A stretch of 64,000 nt of DNA from Paratinospora sagittata (lineage: Eukaryota > Streptophyta > Magnoliopsida > Ranunculales > Menispermaceae), in assembly GCA_035771175.1 (NCBI GenBank), contig CM069602.1, positions 6,204,001-6,268,000 on the forward strand. Direction: 5' to 3'. How positions within the stretch are numbered: position 1 is the stretch's first letter; each line of letters starts with the position of its first letter. The notes below the pieces were generated by a model that was not told the DNA's origin, made no database searches, and worked only from the letters and a program-made list of their open reading frames with translations. Positions 36,301 through 48,450 of the stretch are shown here, in pieces. Position numbers and translations under genes: made by a program.

Positions 36301-39300
36301 TCGCTGTTCATCAGCAATAGTAGCAGGAGAGCCATCACCTTCTTCAGAACCAATAAACCCATCTTTCACATCATTGCTCTGCCATGATTCTGTATTCACA
36401 TCCACGGCAATGTTAGGCCGAGAATAATCGCTTTTCCCCTTTACCTTCCGATCATATTGATCATGCTTCTCAGAATGCCCAGGAGAAGAAGCTCTGCTAA
36501 CCATGACAGAAGGGTCATCAAAAGAAGTGGCACTTCGTGCTGGACTGCGGCCAGGATTTGGTAGTCTAACTATCAGTCTATGACTGCTTCCTTGGTCAGA
36601 ACCAGGCATATCAAGTGCTCTTTCGCATGTTGATCCAGATTGTGATACTTTCTCAGATTTGGCATTCTTATTCACAGAGCGCAATTTTCCCAAAGCGGTT
36701 TCCTTTTGAGCTCCAGACAAAGCTGTACCCGAACTACCATTGCTTGATCTTTTATGGCGAGAAGCACCTGTTGATATCTTACTCATATTTGGTGATCCAG
36801 CAGTGGAGCTTCTTGCATCCTCCTTCCATGCAGAAGCCATGGTCTTGACATGATCACTTGAACAAGACTGGCTATTGTTCTGTGATTGACTTGAACTGCT
36901 GCTCTTCTCCCCCTTCACTATAGTGAGAGGCATTTCTGAGTTAGCAGTGCTAACTCCTGTTTTGCAATGAGAATCTTTTGAGCTAACAGCGATGTTCACA
37001 GGCGAAGTTGGCAACTTGACTGATCCAGGGGATGTAGACGTTGACTTGGCAGTACCCTCACCTTGGGCAAGCTTAACTGAAGTTGTTTTATGGGTAGATG
37101 GCTGAGTAATGGAGCCTTTAATATGTACCTCAGGGGATGCACCCATGCGTCTGTTCCCTCCATGAGAAACTTCAATTATCCCTGCCTTGCTAGGCCATGA
37201 AACAGCCTGGGTCATCCCAGACTTTTCATCACCGATCTGCATTTCCACTTCAACACGTTTCTTCCATGTGTCAACTAAACTTCTAGCTTTTTTCTGGATT
37301 TCCAAGTTCTTATGACTTCGCAAATGATTCACAGACTTGCCAAGGGGACATGCCCGCAGGGCATTAAGATTTACAGGCAACTTATCAAGTGCCCGAAGCA
37401 GAGCAAACAGGAAGTCCTCAACAGACTTATCAATTTCCTTTGGGCTACTGCTATCACCAACTTTCCCATTATGCACCTCCTGGAGCCACTCATCCAAAAC
37501 AGAGAGACCCCTTAGCTGCACAAACTGCCCAAGGCATTCAAACCTATCTGTGGCAGATATAACATCAGCTAGCATTTTTCGGCTAGCCAAGTCTACTTTC
37601 CCTTCAGCTCTGTCAGGTTGCATGAGTTGCACCAGCTTCTCAACCCCCTCATTGTCTACAAGCCCCCCTTTATCTGTTATTTTGGCTATCTCAGATTTTA
37701 ACATGCTTTCCAATCCATAATGACCAGATTCTCCATCATCATTTTTTGAATAACGTTCTTTCTTTATTGGATCAGAGTCCCGATCGCCTCTTTCCCTCTT
37801 CTTTCCCTTAAATTGAGAAGGAAGTGATGTAGAAGTATTCTGTACACTATCAGAACCAGGCTTTAACTGTGTTGTCGATGTTGGACCGTTTGATGTTTTT
37901 GGAGAACGCCCTCCTGACTGGACAGCTGCATGCATTTCTAGTTGCGTTTTGTTCAGAAGTAGATCTACTTCTTCCTGTCGCTCCTGTGAAAACATATGAC
38001 AACAACCAAAATATCTTATTGAAAAGAAAACTAAAGAGTGATATAAGGAAATGCCTATAAGAAACGATAAAGGAATATACATTAACGTAGTCTCTATCAC
38101 TTAACCACCATAAACAGTTGTCTGTTGTGTTGTAAACCCGCCTGCACACAAATGAGGATATCCCTGTTGGAAGCTCAATGCCTTTATGAAGGAATGCAAC
38201 TTTACAAGGATGGAGTAACGATGCAGCAGGTATCTCATCCTCATGAAACGAATAGAAGACTTCGTTCGGAGCAGCCTCCAGAGAAATCCCTTTGCCAAGC
38301 TTGACTTCTGCAGGTCGATACAGCCAATTCACCCCTAACTTTAGATAATCTTCTTTGTCAGATGCTAACCAGCGAATTATTCCAATGAAAGGTGGGCAAT
38401 TTTCCTGGATGGGTTTGAAAAGCGCACAATCACCAATAGAAATCCTGCGTCCATCCTATTCAAGGAAAGAAACTTCATTCAAAGGAGAACAAGTATAGGC
38501 ACTGCATATAGGAGCAACATTAAAAAAAAAAAGATCACATGGGCATACAAGGTGTGAGGAGACCTTAGTTGTAGAGATCTCAAAGAAAATGTTTAACATT
38601 TAAGACACAAAGCAACAATAAACAAGGAGCTAAGTTACAGTTCCTGGTGTGATGGGAGAAAAAAATCAAAGATGGCTGGTTATACTTTCAAATTGTTGGC
38701 ATCAAGAGAAGCACAATCAACAAAGAAAGTGAGTTTTGGAGCCGATTTAGGAATCAGATAAAGAAGTATTCCTATCCTGTAAGTGTTGTACTGAACTTCC
38801 ATATCTCAGAGGAAGAAAAACTAATATGAAAAATTTCAACTAATGTCAAATACGAGGGTTCATGAAAATGTTAGGTGTAAACCAAATACCATAAAGAACA
38901 TTCTAAATAATTGGATTATCAAAAACCAGGTAAATAAACAAGAGAGAGCTAAATAGACCCCATTAATGGACTATCTACACCCCAATCATTAACACAACCC
39001 CACCCTAACATACATACACTCTCCCACCCCAGACAAAAACCAAAAAATTCCTAAACTACCTTTCCCCCAATCTACCCCACCATTCGTTCTTCTTCTTCTT
39101 CTTCTTCTTCTCCTCCATTTCTTCTTCTTCAAAGCTCCTCCAAAACCCTATCTTCTAACTTTAAAGCCCACCATTTTTCATCTTCTTATCTTAGTTGGAA
39201 GAATATTGGAGGTAGGAAAGCATCGTTCGGACTCCATTTGGAGCGAATCGCCACTCATCGTCTTCGAAAATTTTTTGACATTTGATCCCTTGAATCAGTA

Positions 39301-42300
39301 AAAAATGCATGTTTTAATGATTTTTTTTGCTTCTATTCACTTTTATTCATGAAATGGAATATTTATGAGTGTTTTTCAATGTGTTTTACGCGAAAAATAG
39401 ACAAGAACGAAGTTCTTCCTTAGGGTCGGCTCCTTTGTAAGGGTCGATCATGTCTCGCCGACCCTCTTATTTTCTTTTCTTTTTTTCATTAGCACATACC
39501 ATATTGCATTAAGATGCATTTCGTGACAATTTTAACATGTTTTCACCCATTCCGGGCTAATTTGGGCGGAGGGGCACCGTTCCCCACTCGTTACTCTCGT
39601 GTGGGGTATGGGTGGGGTATGACATCCCACCGCCCAAATGAGCTCGGACTGAGTGTAAACATGACAAAATTGTCATGAAATACATTCCAATGCAATATGG
39701 TATATGAAAATGAAAAAAAAAAAAAGAAAAATAAGGTCGGTCGGACATGACCGACCGTTACAAAGGACGGTCGGCCTGTACAAGGGTCGGCCTCGTAAGG
39801 CCGACTTCTTCATGACGATTTTTTGTATAAAATGTCATTTTAGTAATTTCAGTTGAAGGTATTTAAGAAATTATATAAAATAGGTGGAGTGGGGTGTAGA
39901 TAGTCCATTAATGGGGTCTATCTAGCTGCTCTCATAAACAATTATGAAATATTTCTACATTGAATCTTTAATTCCATACAAACGAGAAAAAGTGAGATTT
40001 CTCACTGCTCCATCAAAGATATCAATTGAGCATCAAATTGATTTAGTTCATCAAATAGACAACCTCATCAGTCAAAATCTTTCACCAACTTCAACATACT
40101 CCTTTAAATATTTGGGACCATCCAAAAACTTCATCTTGTCATTTTATAAAACAAAAAAAGGCATGCCAGTGCACGAAGCTCCCACATATGTGGGCTCCCA
40201 AGGAAGGGTCGGGCTACTTTAAGTCTATTGTATTTGTATGCAGCCTTACCTGGCGTTGTATCCACGACTTGAGCCCGTGACCACAGTGGTCACATGACGA
40301 CAAAAAGACGTGAAATTTATAAATAAAGGGTGGGTCTTTACCAACGAGTGGTTGGCTTCGTGGAAGTGAGCCGAGTCTCAAGGTTGTTCGTGTATAGAAG
40401 TTCCAGGGTTTGATTCTTAAGGCGCCCTCTTTAGGAGAGGTCTACCATTCTGCTCCCGCCTCGAACAACAACTAGTCTCATACTCGAAGGGTGTGGGGAT
40501 ACCTTATGAAACCCAAAAAAAAAAAAAAAGGGGTCGTACCGGAGTGGTTCATCATAAAAAAAAACAACAATTGGTTATAGCATTTCCATTCATGGGATGT
40601 AAAAGAGGGCTTTCTCATCTCGCAGGTAGGGGTGAGCTTTATCACTATACAATCACCACTTCAAACAAAGGACCAACGACGATCTTGGAGGAGACGGAGG
40701 AGGAGGAGTGGAGCCACTCGATCGCTCCCTTGGTCTTAGCCCTCAAAACTAGAGGACTACATCGAATGATTAAGAGATACACAATGAGACAAAGCCTACT
40801 GGGGAGAGCACTTAGACAATTCACTTTGAGTACAGGGAAGTCCGCTGGAAGGAATTTCTCATGGCGTATTACAGTTTTTCACCGAGGGGGTGGATCGAAG
40901 CAATTGCAGCGAAGAATTGATATGAAACGAAGCACTTCGTCTATGAGCATTGTAGAAATGATAGAATATGACCCCTAATCGTTCTTCTCAGATCGCTCTA
41001 GTACGATGGATCGAGGGCATTAAAAATGCGCCTTTAGCCAAAAAAAAGGAGGAAAGGAGTATTTCCAAATGAATCCACTCCTTTGACGGTTGTCACTATT
41101 CTTAGGGGGACCCATCCTCCGAGCTATTATCTTTCCATTTTGGTCCGGTTGATCTGGATTTGATCTTGGCACATAATTGAGATTGTTCCATTTTAACTTG
41201 GAGGTCAAAGGTTCAAATTTAAAAACAGTCTCTCCAACGTGGAGGTATCACTAAATACATCATTTCTCACCCAAACCCCACAATGGGAGAGCTTCATGCA
41301 TTGGCACATTTTTTCTATGTGAAATTTATTTAATTAAGCCCTTTTTCACCATTAAAAAAAGTCAGAATGCAAAACCACATTTTAAAGCTATATTGCACAT
41401 TTGCAACAAGAGGCAGCTAATGCACAAATGTCCTCATAGAGGGGTACTTAGAATCAGAAAGGCCTGCGTACCTACCTAGACAATGCCTTGACTAAGAAAT
41501 TTGCATCCATTTGCAAATGAATTTAATTTCTTTATCAAACAAGAAAAATGCATAAATTATTATGTTTCTATACCGATAATGGTCTAAATTACTAACGTTT
41601 AAAACAAGACTTTTACTTCAAACAATGAAGCGAGAGTAGTAACTAAAAACATGCATAGGTAAAAGATGGGGAACAATCTTAGCATCCAGCACAACAAAAA
41701 ACGTTTATGACTGAAATTTTAATGCAACACATAAGGAAATCACCAACATCAACATAAAGATTTATTCCCATTTTCTATAGATGGCCACATGAGTCATGTT
41801 CTTTGACTTCCTTCCATTTATTTGAATTTCAAACTTCATACTCTTGGTCATAGGACAAGCAAGGCAAGCTTGGAGCTAGAGCACAGGCAGAGTTCTTCAA
41901 GACCCTCATCACACCTACGACATGGTTTATCCCTCTCCATTCTCCACACCCTAACCCAAACATCAAGAAAATAAAAGGAAAAAGAAAGAATAAATGGAAG
42001 ATGTCTCTCAATCAGTGACAACCAGCTAAACTGGATTTCCTAGCCAACATTGAAGATAGCTTTCTCGAGCTTGCATTAGTATTCAAAGGCAAAAGTGTTA
42101 TAAGTAAGGGTTAATTTTCATCAATTTACAAGTCCAACTCATAATCAGTTCATTATTGAACAAGCGGTATCCAAACAGTACATTCTGCTTTTTAACTTGC
42201 TCTTTCAATTGATAATGTTAAGAACAATAAAACAAGAGGACAAAGAATGGGTTGAAACACAAACAACAATGCCCAAAAGAATGCTTTGCAGCCAATTCAC

Positions 42301-43016
42301 TAGACTGTCAAAGTCAATTAGCAAAAAGCAAAGAATTTTCATGTTGTTGAATTGTCTAAAATCCCACCAGCCACCTGTTATAACCTCCTTCCACGAATTA
42401 CTACTCTGAACAAATTGCAAAAGAATTGTAAACCATCAGCTGGTCGAACAATGATATCCAAATCCAACCAAAACCTCTAGTAATCTTCGATAACTGACCT
42501 CTTTTAATTCACTGTTAAAAGAGCTGATAATATGATAATGAGACCACAAATAAATCACCAAATTCAACAGAGACTTCTAAATCCTAAATAATCACTAGAA
42601 CCAAAATGCCCAAGTCATCATATTGTCAAGAATTATACCGCTAATCCGAGTTATGCTTTCTAAAAGAAGCTCAAGATTATAGCTTCCAAAAAATTGAGTT
42701 CATTTGGCTCCTCCCTAACATACCCCCCCCCCCCCCCCCCCCGGTTGGGAAAAGAAAAAAGAAAAAGGAAAAGATAAAATAAAAATTACCAAACACAAAC
42801 CAATCAAAATCCAACCATCGAATCAAAAAAATAATAATAGTAATTAATTAATTTCAAAAAGATCAGGTAAAGCAAAAAAGGAAGCACCTTGGTAAAGAAA
42901 CCAGCTCCCACAATCGCAGTAGAAGAAGAATTAGAAGAAGCTACAGTCGTACCGAGTGAACGGACCGACCGCATGTGCAACCAGCGCTTCCTGTCATCAA
43001 CTTCCCGCCCATGCAT
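33391..43016 (-). CDS. SUO: SUO-like BAH and TFIIS N-terminal domain protein
   Basis: Similar to Arabidopsis SUO (At3g48050), a BAH/TFIIS-N protein with GW motifs reported to act in microRNA-guided translational repression. Three coding exons: 42888-43016, 38081-38455 and 33391-37983, all phase 0, giving about 1698 residues. The first ATG of exon 1 gives MHGREVDDRKR, like homologues. The BAH domain covers about residues 44-170 (DGRRISIGDCALFKP to WWLSDRDYVN). A basic stretch KGKKRERGDRD (about 227-237) could be a nuclear signal. The TFIIS N-terminal helical bundle covers about 290-410 (LRGLSVLDEWLQEVH to VDTWKKRVEVEM). A long Ser-rich disordered region follows, then several DLN motifs (DFDLNEGFP, DIDLNVADD, DLDLNKIDE, DFDLNNGPG, GLDLNSGPG). 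GW/WG sites include ELGWKGS, RKWGMQG and EGGWDTQ. Intron 1 is 4.4 kb and full of insertions; intron 2 is about 97 bp. Whether it silences through AGO binding is inference. Confidence 0.9.
38942..39933. mobile_element. Non-autonomous foldback DNA transposon with long inverted arms (MULE-like)
   Basis: Ends gagagagctaaatagacccc (38942) and ggggtctatctagctgctctc (to 39933) are inverted copies, extending over about 43 bp (cattaatggactatctacacccc). Further inside, larger arms also pair imperfectly: the GGTCGGC/CCGACC-rich blocks at 39422-39470 and 39734-39805, and cataccatattgcatt at about 39496 against aatgcaatatggtata at about 39691. An 8-bp direct repeat ataaacaa flanks it (38934-38941 and 39934-39941). 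There is no coding sequence. The 8-bp duplication also fits hAT; the long arms and G-start favour a Mutator-like element. It sits in intron 1 of the SUO-like gene. Confidence 0.85.
39088..39112. repeat. (TTC)n microsatellite
   Basis: Eight consecutive ttc units within the left arm of the foldback element. Confidence 0.9.
40152..40300 (-). mobile_element. Au-type SINE
   Basis: The minus strand reads ggtcacgggctcaagtcgtgg (B box), then ggtaaggctgcatacaa, aatagac, cccgacccttcc, gtgggagcttcgtgcactgg and a short T run, the known layout of plant Au SINEs from B box to T-rich end. The 5' A-box part is short. It lies in intron 1 of the SUO-like gene, on the same strand as that gene. Confidence 0.85.
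40310..40516 (+). mobile_element. SINE-like element with poly(A) tail
   Basis: A-box-like gagtggttggcttcgtgg (about 40349) and B-box-like gggtttgattc (40408-40418) precede a body and a clean poly(A) run (40513-40527). Another tRNA-derived SINE family is likely. It directly follows the Au SINE. Confidence 0.6.
40784..41018 (+). pseudogene. rpl2: Nuclear mitochondrial insertion: 5' part of mitochondrial rpl2
   Basis: Starting ATG at 40784, the translation follows plant mitochondrial ribosomal protein L2: GRALRQFTLSTGKSAGRN, ITVFHRGGGSK, RRIDMKRSTSSM, EMIEYDP. A one-base insertion (gacccctaatcg, about 40971) then breaks the frame; shifting by one base restores NRSSQIALVRWIEG-like text to about 41018. 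Similarity to the mitochondrial rather than the plastid L2 is clear, since the plastid protein lacks the RQFTLSTGKSAGRN start. Only about 78 codons of a much longer gene are present, so it is a dead transfer. The preceding 220 bp (from about 40560) may belong to the same insert but I could not identify it. Confidence 0.85.
41165..41316 (+). mobile_element. Au-type SINE
   Basis: B-box region aggtcaaaggttcaaat (41203-41219), then aaacagtctctccaacgtggaggta, cacccaaaccccacaatggg, gagcttcatgcattggc and a terminal T run (41308-41314). This is the Au SINE body order, on the opposite strand to the 40152-40300 copy. Confidence 0.8.
42723..42742. repeat. Poly(C) homopolymer, about 20 bases
   Basis: An uninterrupted run of about 20 C after ata, followed by ggttgggaaaag. 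It lies in intron 1 of the SUO-like gene, about 150 bp from exon 1. Confidence 0.9.
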
Positions 43017-46000
43017 AGCCTTCTCGCATCTTCCCCACCTCTCTTCTCGATCCCGCCTTCTTCCCAATTGAGCAACATCAATCCTTCCCCAATTCCAACC
43101 CTACGATCCCAACAAACCCTCTAAAACACTTACAATTCAAGTCACAGAAAACCCTAGATCCGTTCCCACCCTCCCTTTGACCATCCCTATACTATCTCCA
43201 AATGAACAAAAAAAAAATCCCAATTTCCACCAACCCTAAGCTCAGCCGCAAGCGAATTCCGAAATTAGGGCTTATTTCTCTAACGATAGATAGATAGATA
43301 AGCACAGTTTCGCCGATCTAATTGGAACTCAGAAGCTCGCGCCCAACCGCACAGATCCAAGTAAAGAGATTTAGAGAGAGAGAGACAGAGAGAGAGAGAA
43401 GCGAATCAAGCGATTCGTTGAACGAAATCGAGGCGATTTCGAGCCGCCTTTGTTGCGAGGATTTCGCGATCTCAGAGACAGAGAGAAAGAAGAAGAGAAA
43501 ACGAGAAATGTCGTTTCGATCGGGACCATCCCCAAGACGGCAAAACGAAGGGCGTACTTGGCACCGAACCACGGGCAGGTCGGGCAGCACGGGCAGATCC
43601 TTCGTTTCAACACTAATAAAATAAATAAATAAAGGTTTTTACGTCCACGAGATTTCTATGCGATGATAAGGGAGCTTGCTAACGTGAACCGAGGGTGTGT
43701 AGATATCGTCGTCATTTGGTAAGGTAGTTAACGGGGTTGGAGAGCTGTTATTTCTTTTACAGGGTGAATTTGTTTTGTTTTTTTTTTCTTTCTTTGGGGT
43801 AGCCACGTAAGGGTTTTAACGGAAATAACGGTATGTAACTGCATTGGGCTTTTAGTTATTGTCGCCGCTTACCTTGTATAGGAAGGAAGGTGTTAATGGG
43901 AAGCAATAAAAGGAAAGGGGACGGAAAGCCCACATAGATATAGTAAAGGCGGTGGGGACAGGGCAGCTACGTTTTTTAAGCTATTCTTAGCTTGCAATTT
44001 GGTTGGCTTTGGTTGGCAGAGCGTAAGGTTCATGACTAGCCAGTCGATTTAATAGGAACCAGACTGGGAATATTTTAGGCTTGGGTTGGGTTAATTTAAC
44101 GTGCCTTTTGAGAGTGAAGGAGGATAGTTATGACTTGACAGCTTTTTTATTTCAACTCATCAAATCCTATCGTTATACTACTTACCTAGCTTAAGAATCT
44201 TTTGTTATGATAAAAAATAAATAATTGGGTAGAGATAGAGGATTTGTGGGTTAAAATAGAAGCTCCTTCATGACTAATCTCAATTTTAGAAGGTCTTTTT
44301 GTCACAAGATTATAATAATTCTCTATTTTAATATAAATTTTGCCAATAACATCATAAAGTATTTTAAAAAACATGCTGCCACAACGGATGAATGGCCCTA
44401 TAAAGGCTATTGAAAAAAGAAGAGCCGAAAAATAAGATAACGAAGCTCTCACAACTTAGGTCGTATAGGGCTCGACAAATAAAGGTTATAAGCCCATAAT
44501 AACTTAGGTCATGTATCTTTTCATTTAAATATTTTACTGACTCTCGAGTTTTCTATCTTGTTCAAACTCACGCCCCGAATTCCACTTAAATTGTCGTATT
44601 AATTCTATTGTGATTTTTGTCAATCCCAACCAAGCCCAATTTGTTACAGGGAACAAATGTCCACGCCAACGTCTAATAAGACCACAACAAAGCCCTAAGA
44701 GGGCCATAAGAACTCCTCACCTCACGTAGGCCTAAGGAGATTTCAACCTCCTACCTTATATGAGCGGGGTAGATGTCTGACCAAGGGAACTACTCGTCAT
44801 TGGCCTTGTCTAAGGCTTGTTTGGTTCATCAAAAATTGTTCACCTAGAACACATAATTTCTATAAGAGAAATTGCTCTGACATCATACCACAGTCTTCAT
44901 CAATGGTGTCTCAACCTTCAATTCAGGGTTGCCACAATCACCCCTTACACAACGTCAACATCCCACATCCATTACATTTTTTAATTTCCACATAACAAAT
45001 TACTATCACAGAATAATCACCTGCAGTTCAATTCTATTAGGTTCTGTTTTGAACAGTTTCAAATCTTATGCTTTCTTACACATAGCTTGTATGCTTCTCA
45101 TGGCACAATCAAAAGACAAGGAGAAAACTAATAGGAAAATATACAAGTCCTCGACTAGCTGGTTCCTACTATAAGTTCTACTCCAAATACAGAATATTCT
45201 GAAGGAATAATATTGGTTGTCTCGTTAACCCATAGGAGACCAATTTTTTAATCAGTCCCTTTTATGGTAAACTCCATCTTCTTGAATGATGTATCGAGTT
45301 GCATCAGTCTACTGCCATATCCCATTTTGCGGATCTTTCCTTTAGAAGCCTTTTTTTATTCCATGTGAGTTTTGGTAGAACTCTGGTTCATTGACCATTA
45401 ATGAGTGGGGGGACTACATGTCCAATAAGTCCCATAATATTGTATGGCATGTTCAATGTTATCCTGCATAGTAAGTGTCATTAGGTTAATTGAGTTGCTT
45501 TCTTCGGCTCCTTGTCATTAAAGTTTTATCTGAGGGGTTATAGGGGACTTGGATTCTGCATCCTACCCTGCATAGTTTCCCATTTTATTTGAAATGGATT
45601 ACTGGAGTGAATATTGATGAGTGCTTTTGGTCAATGAGCTATCAATTAGGTCTATTTACAACCCATTTTGGGCATGAAGTAGTGTTGCTTGAACAGAAAT
45701 CAATTTGCCGGATGGCCATAAGATTAACTTGCTTACAAACTGATCACTTGCCTATTCAGAGATGATAAATTTCTCTATGAGTATGGTGCTTTTCTTAAAG
45801 ACAGGGATGCTTAATTATTTATGCATTTCTAAGACTTTAAGACACCCAATGCTGTGTTTATAGATAAGCTTCTCAGTAACCTTTAATCAATTCCCCCAGT
45901 TAACTTGCATTTGCTGCTGCTTCTAACTTGTTAAGATTGTGGCCTTCTTTTAGTTGGTCTAAGCTTGTCCAAATAAAGAATTTATAATCTTTGCTGTTTT

Positions 46001-46472
46001 TTAAGAGGTTGATCCTAAATTTACCAAACATTATGGTTTTTCATTCTGCTAATGCTTAATTGAGCTTTGTCCTTTTATGGTAACACTTGTTTTTGGTGAA
46101 GATTGAGTGATCCAAATTTTGGTAGAATGGCAAGGATTAATTCCATTTGTGCAATTATTACAAGTTTGCAATCACATCAAGAATCTGGGTTGAAAGAACT
46201 TGCTGTGTAAGAAAAAAATCTTGGAGGAGACTAAAATCAGGTGGCAGGAACAGCTGATTGATCAAACAGTTTCAAGAGGAGTTATTGTGTTAACAGTGCA
46301 AGTTCAAAATGCTATAAATATACTCTATACGACCAAAGATGTTGTTGGAAGTGGTTGTAAATTCTGCATCTAAATGTCTTAAATTCATGGCAGATTGTAC
46401 TGGTGTGAGAAGAAGGAACCATGGTTATAGTGTATCTTGTCAAGTATTGACAAGCCTAACCTCTGAGACACT
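43017..46472. other. Promoter of the SUO-like gene and gene-poor spacer
   Basis: 43017-43400 is the upstream region of the minus-strand SUO-like gene and holds a GA-repeat block (43372-43400). On the plus strand a small open frame (43508-43624, MSFRSGPSPRRQNEG..., 38 codons) follows the GA block as in a real leader. It has a faint likeness to eIF4G N-termini (TGRSGSTG) but is too short to assign. A reverse SINE lies at 44622-44800. The remainder, including 45200-46470, shows no coding similarity. Confidence 0.5.
44622..44800 (-). mobile_element. tRNA-derived SINE, family member 2
   Basis: The minus strand has ggtaggaggttgaaatctcc (B box, complement of 44738-44757), then ttgttgtggtcttatta and gacgttggcgtgg, matching the body of the 21082-21312 copy. 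The A-box region is near 44785. It is somewhat decayed. Confidence 0.65.
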
Positions 46473-46948
46473 AAGGGCCCGTTCGGTATACGAGATAGGA
46501 TGAGATTTTTTTGTGGAATTAAATAGGATAAGATATAATAAAATTAAAAATAGTATAATTCTATGTTTTGAATGTATTTAGGATTAGAATAAAAAATTAA
46601 TTAAATATTTTTTTACAACTTAATTTTTAAATAAATTATATTAAACTTATAGAAAAATTAAAAATTTTAAAAAAAAACCAGCGTTGCAAAACCAACATCA
46701 CCCACAACGTTGGTTTTGCAAAATCAGTTGATAATTCTTTTTTTTTTTTTTAAAGAAGAAATGTGCAGAAAAAGATGAGGAGGAGGAAGAGAAAAAAAAA
46801 AAAGAAAGAAAAAGAAAGAGGTGAGATAGAGGGGTGAAGTGGGATAATTTTTATTTCATCCTACCTCACCTTCAAACACAAGATAGGAGTTAAAATTATC
46901 CTTATCCTATCCTAATTTTATTTTATCCGGACTGCCAAACAGGCCCTA
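46473..46948. mobile_element. hAT-like MITE
   Basis: Ends aagggcccgttcggtatacgagata (left) and the reverse complement of the right end, tagggcctgtttggcagtccggata, are the common hAT terminal type. The sub-terminal sequences also pair (aggataagatataataaaatt with aattttattttatcc...). The length is about 476 bp with no coding sequence. I could not find an 8-bp duplication at the edges. Confidence 0.7.
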
Positions 46949-47929
46949 AGCCTTTGTCTGAGTGGGATATATACAGGCAACATGAGTGGCAGGTAATACA
47001 AATACCTCAGTCTCATTAGCTTTGATTAAGAGACGTGCCCCCAAAGCTTCAAAGAAATAACCAGTAACTGACCGAGGTCCCAAGCTAATTTGAGACCTTC
47101 ACTTATCTCTATAGCTCTGCTACCAAGTTATTAGCATGTCGAATATAACCCATGCAGCCTTGTACCCACTTACTCGTCTTGTTTCTTATAAGCCCACCAA
47201 TGTAAGCTATATAGTATATATATATATATATATTTTGGAGGTAGAAACAAATTATTATCGTGTATATGTGAGAAAAAACAGGTTACAACCCGCTGACCCG
47301 AGAACAAAGAGTTTTCTTTTTTTCCTTTTATTATTATTATTTCAAAATGATTAATCTATTGAAGAAGTTAAGTTTGCGAATTCACAGTGTTGCCGTTTAA
47401 ATGAATAGTCCAAATGACAATCAGCTGGGACCAAGTAAGTAAACAAATTGGAGCCATATGACCCGAACCAATAATTAATGGGGCCATATGCAACAAACAC
47501 ATTAATATTATTGCTCACTATCCGCCGCGCGCGTATCACATGCCCACTTCGTCAGTTGTTTTACTTTTTCCTCCATTGTCGTCAGAACCAGTTGGTTACT
47601 CTGTCTAAAACTATCTTCGATAAAAGGATCATGGCTTTACTTTTACCTTACGTGCGGGAGAGATGTAAAATGTAAATTGTAAAATGCAGGCTTTTATATA
47701 TATATAATTACCATCTATTTGTAGTTGGGAAATCTGTAAAACATTGTTCTATAAGTTATTAATGTTTATGTATCGTCTAGATTAGTTTTAAATTTAACTA
47801 GTTTAATAGTGGGATAAGTTTCTTGCTGATTAGGAATTCTATTTCTGAGAGTGCATGGACTATTATAAGGCTATTGAAATAAAAAAAGAAATAGTATTTC
47901 TGTACTGAGGGGTTGTGATCAGAAATGGG
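46949..47929. other. Gene-free spacer with (TA)n run
   Basis: Contains a (TA)n microsatellite at about 47215-47233 and an (ATT)n run near 47330. No coding sequence supported. Confidence 0.5.
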
Positions 47930-48450
47930 AAGGGATGTACAAATATTTAAACATCAAGAATATTCCTCTTAAGATTAAGTTACAATATTCAATAGTCTTT
48001 TCTATATTAATCTTTGGTTTTATTGCTTGGAGGTTTGAAGGTAACATGGATATTTTTGTAGCAGAATTGCTTACCATAAGATTTGGTCTTGAATTAGCAT
48101 TGGAAGCAGTATTCAAGTGGACATTATCGAAGGAGATTCTTCGACAACCATTCATGTCATTCAATCTCTTGTTAGAGGGCACTCGGAAATGGGAGAAATT
48201 GTCGAAGATTGCAAAATGTATCCAAGATCCTGACCAAATGTTAGTATCAACTTCATTCTCAGATAATAAAACACTGCCGCCCATTGACTAAGTAAATTTG
48301 TTATATTCTTTGATCATGCTTCAGTGTGGCTTGAGGAGATTCCTCCCATCTTTTCTGATGTTGTCTTTGTTGAGGCAGGTCCTCCTCTCCTGGGAAGGGG
48401 CTAGGTTTTCACAAAAAAAAAATCAAAATAAAATAAAAAAGAAGAAGAAG
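47930..48450 (+). mobile_element. LINE 3' remnant (RNase H end plus poly(A))
   Basis: DIFVAELLTIRFGLELALEA (about 48049-48108) is the AEL.A...GL block of LINE-encoded RNase H. A frameshift follows, after which GDSSTTIHVIQ and ASVWLEEIPPIFSD-like text give the usual plant LINE C-terminus. The element ends in A-rich sequence (from about 48411). Stops and shifts make it dead. Confidence 0.75.
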
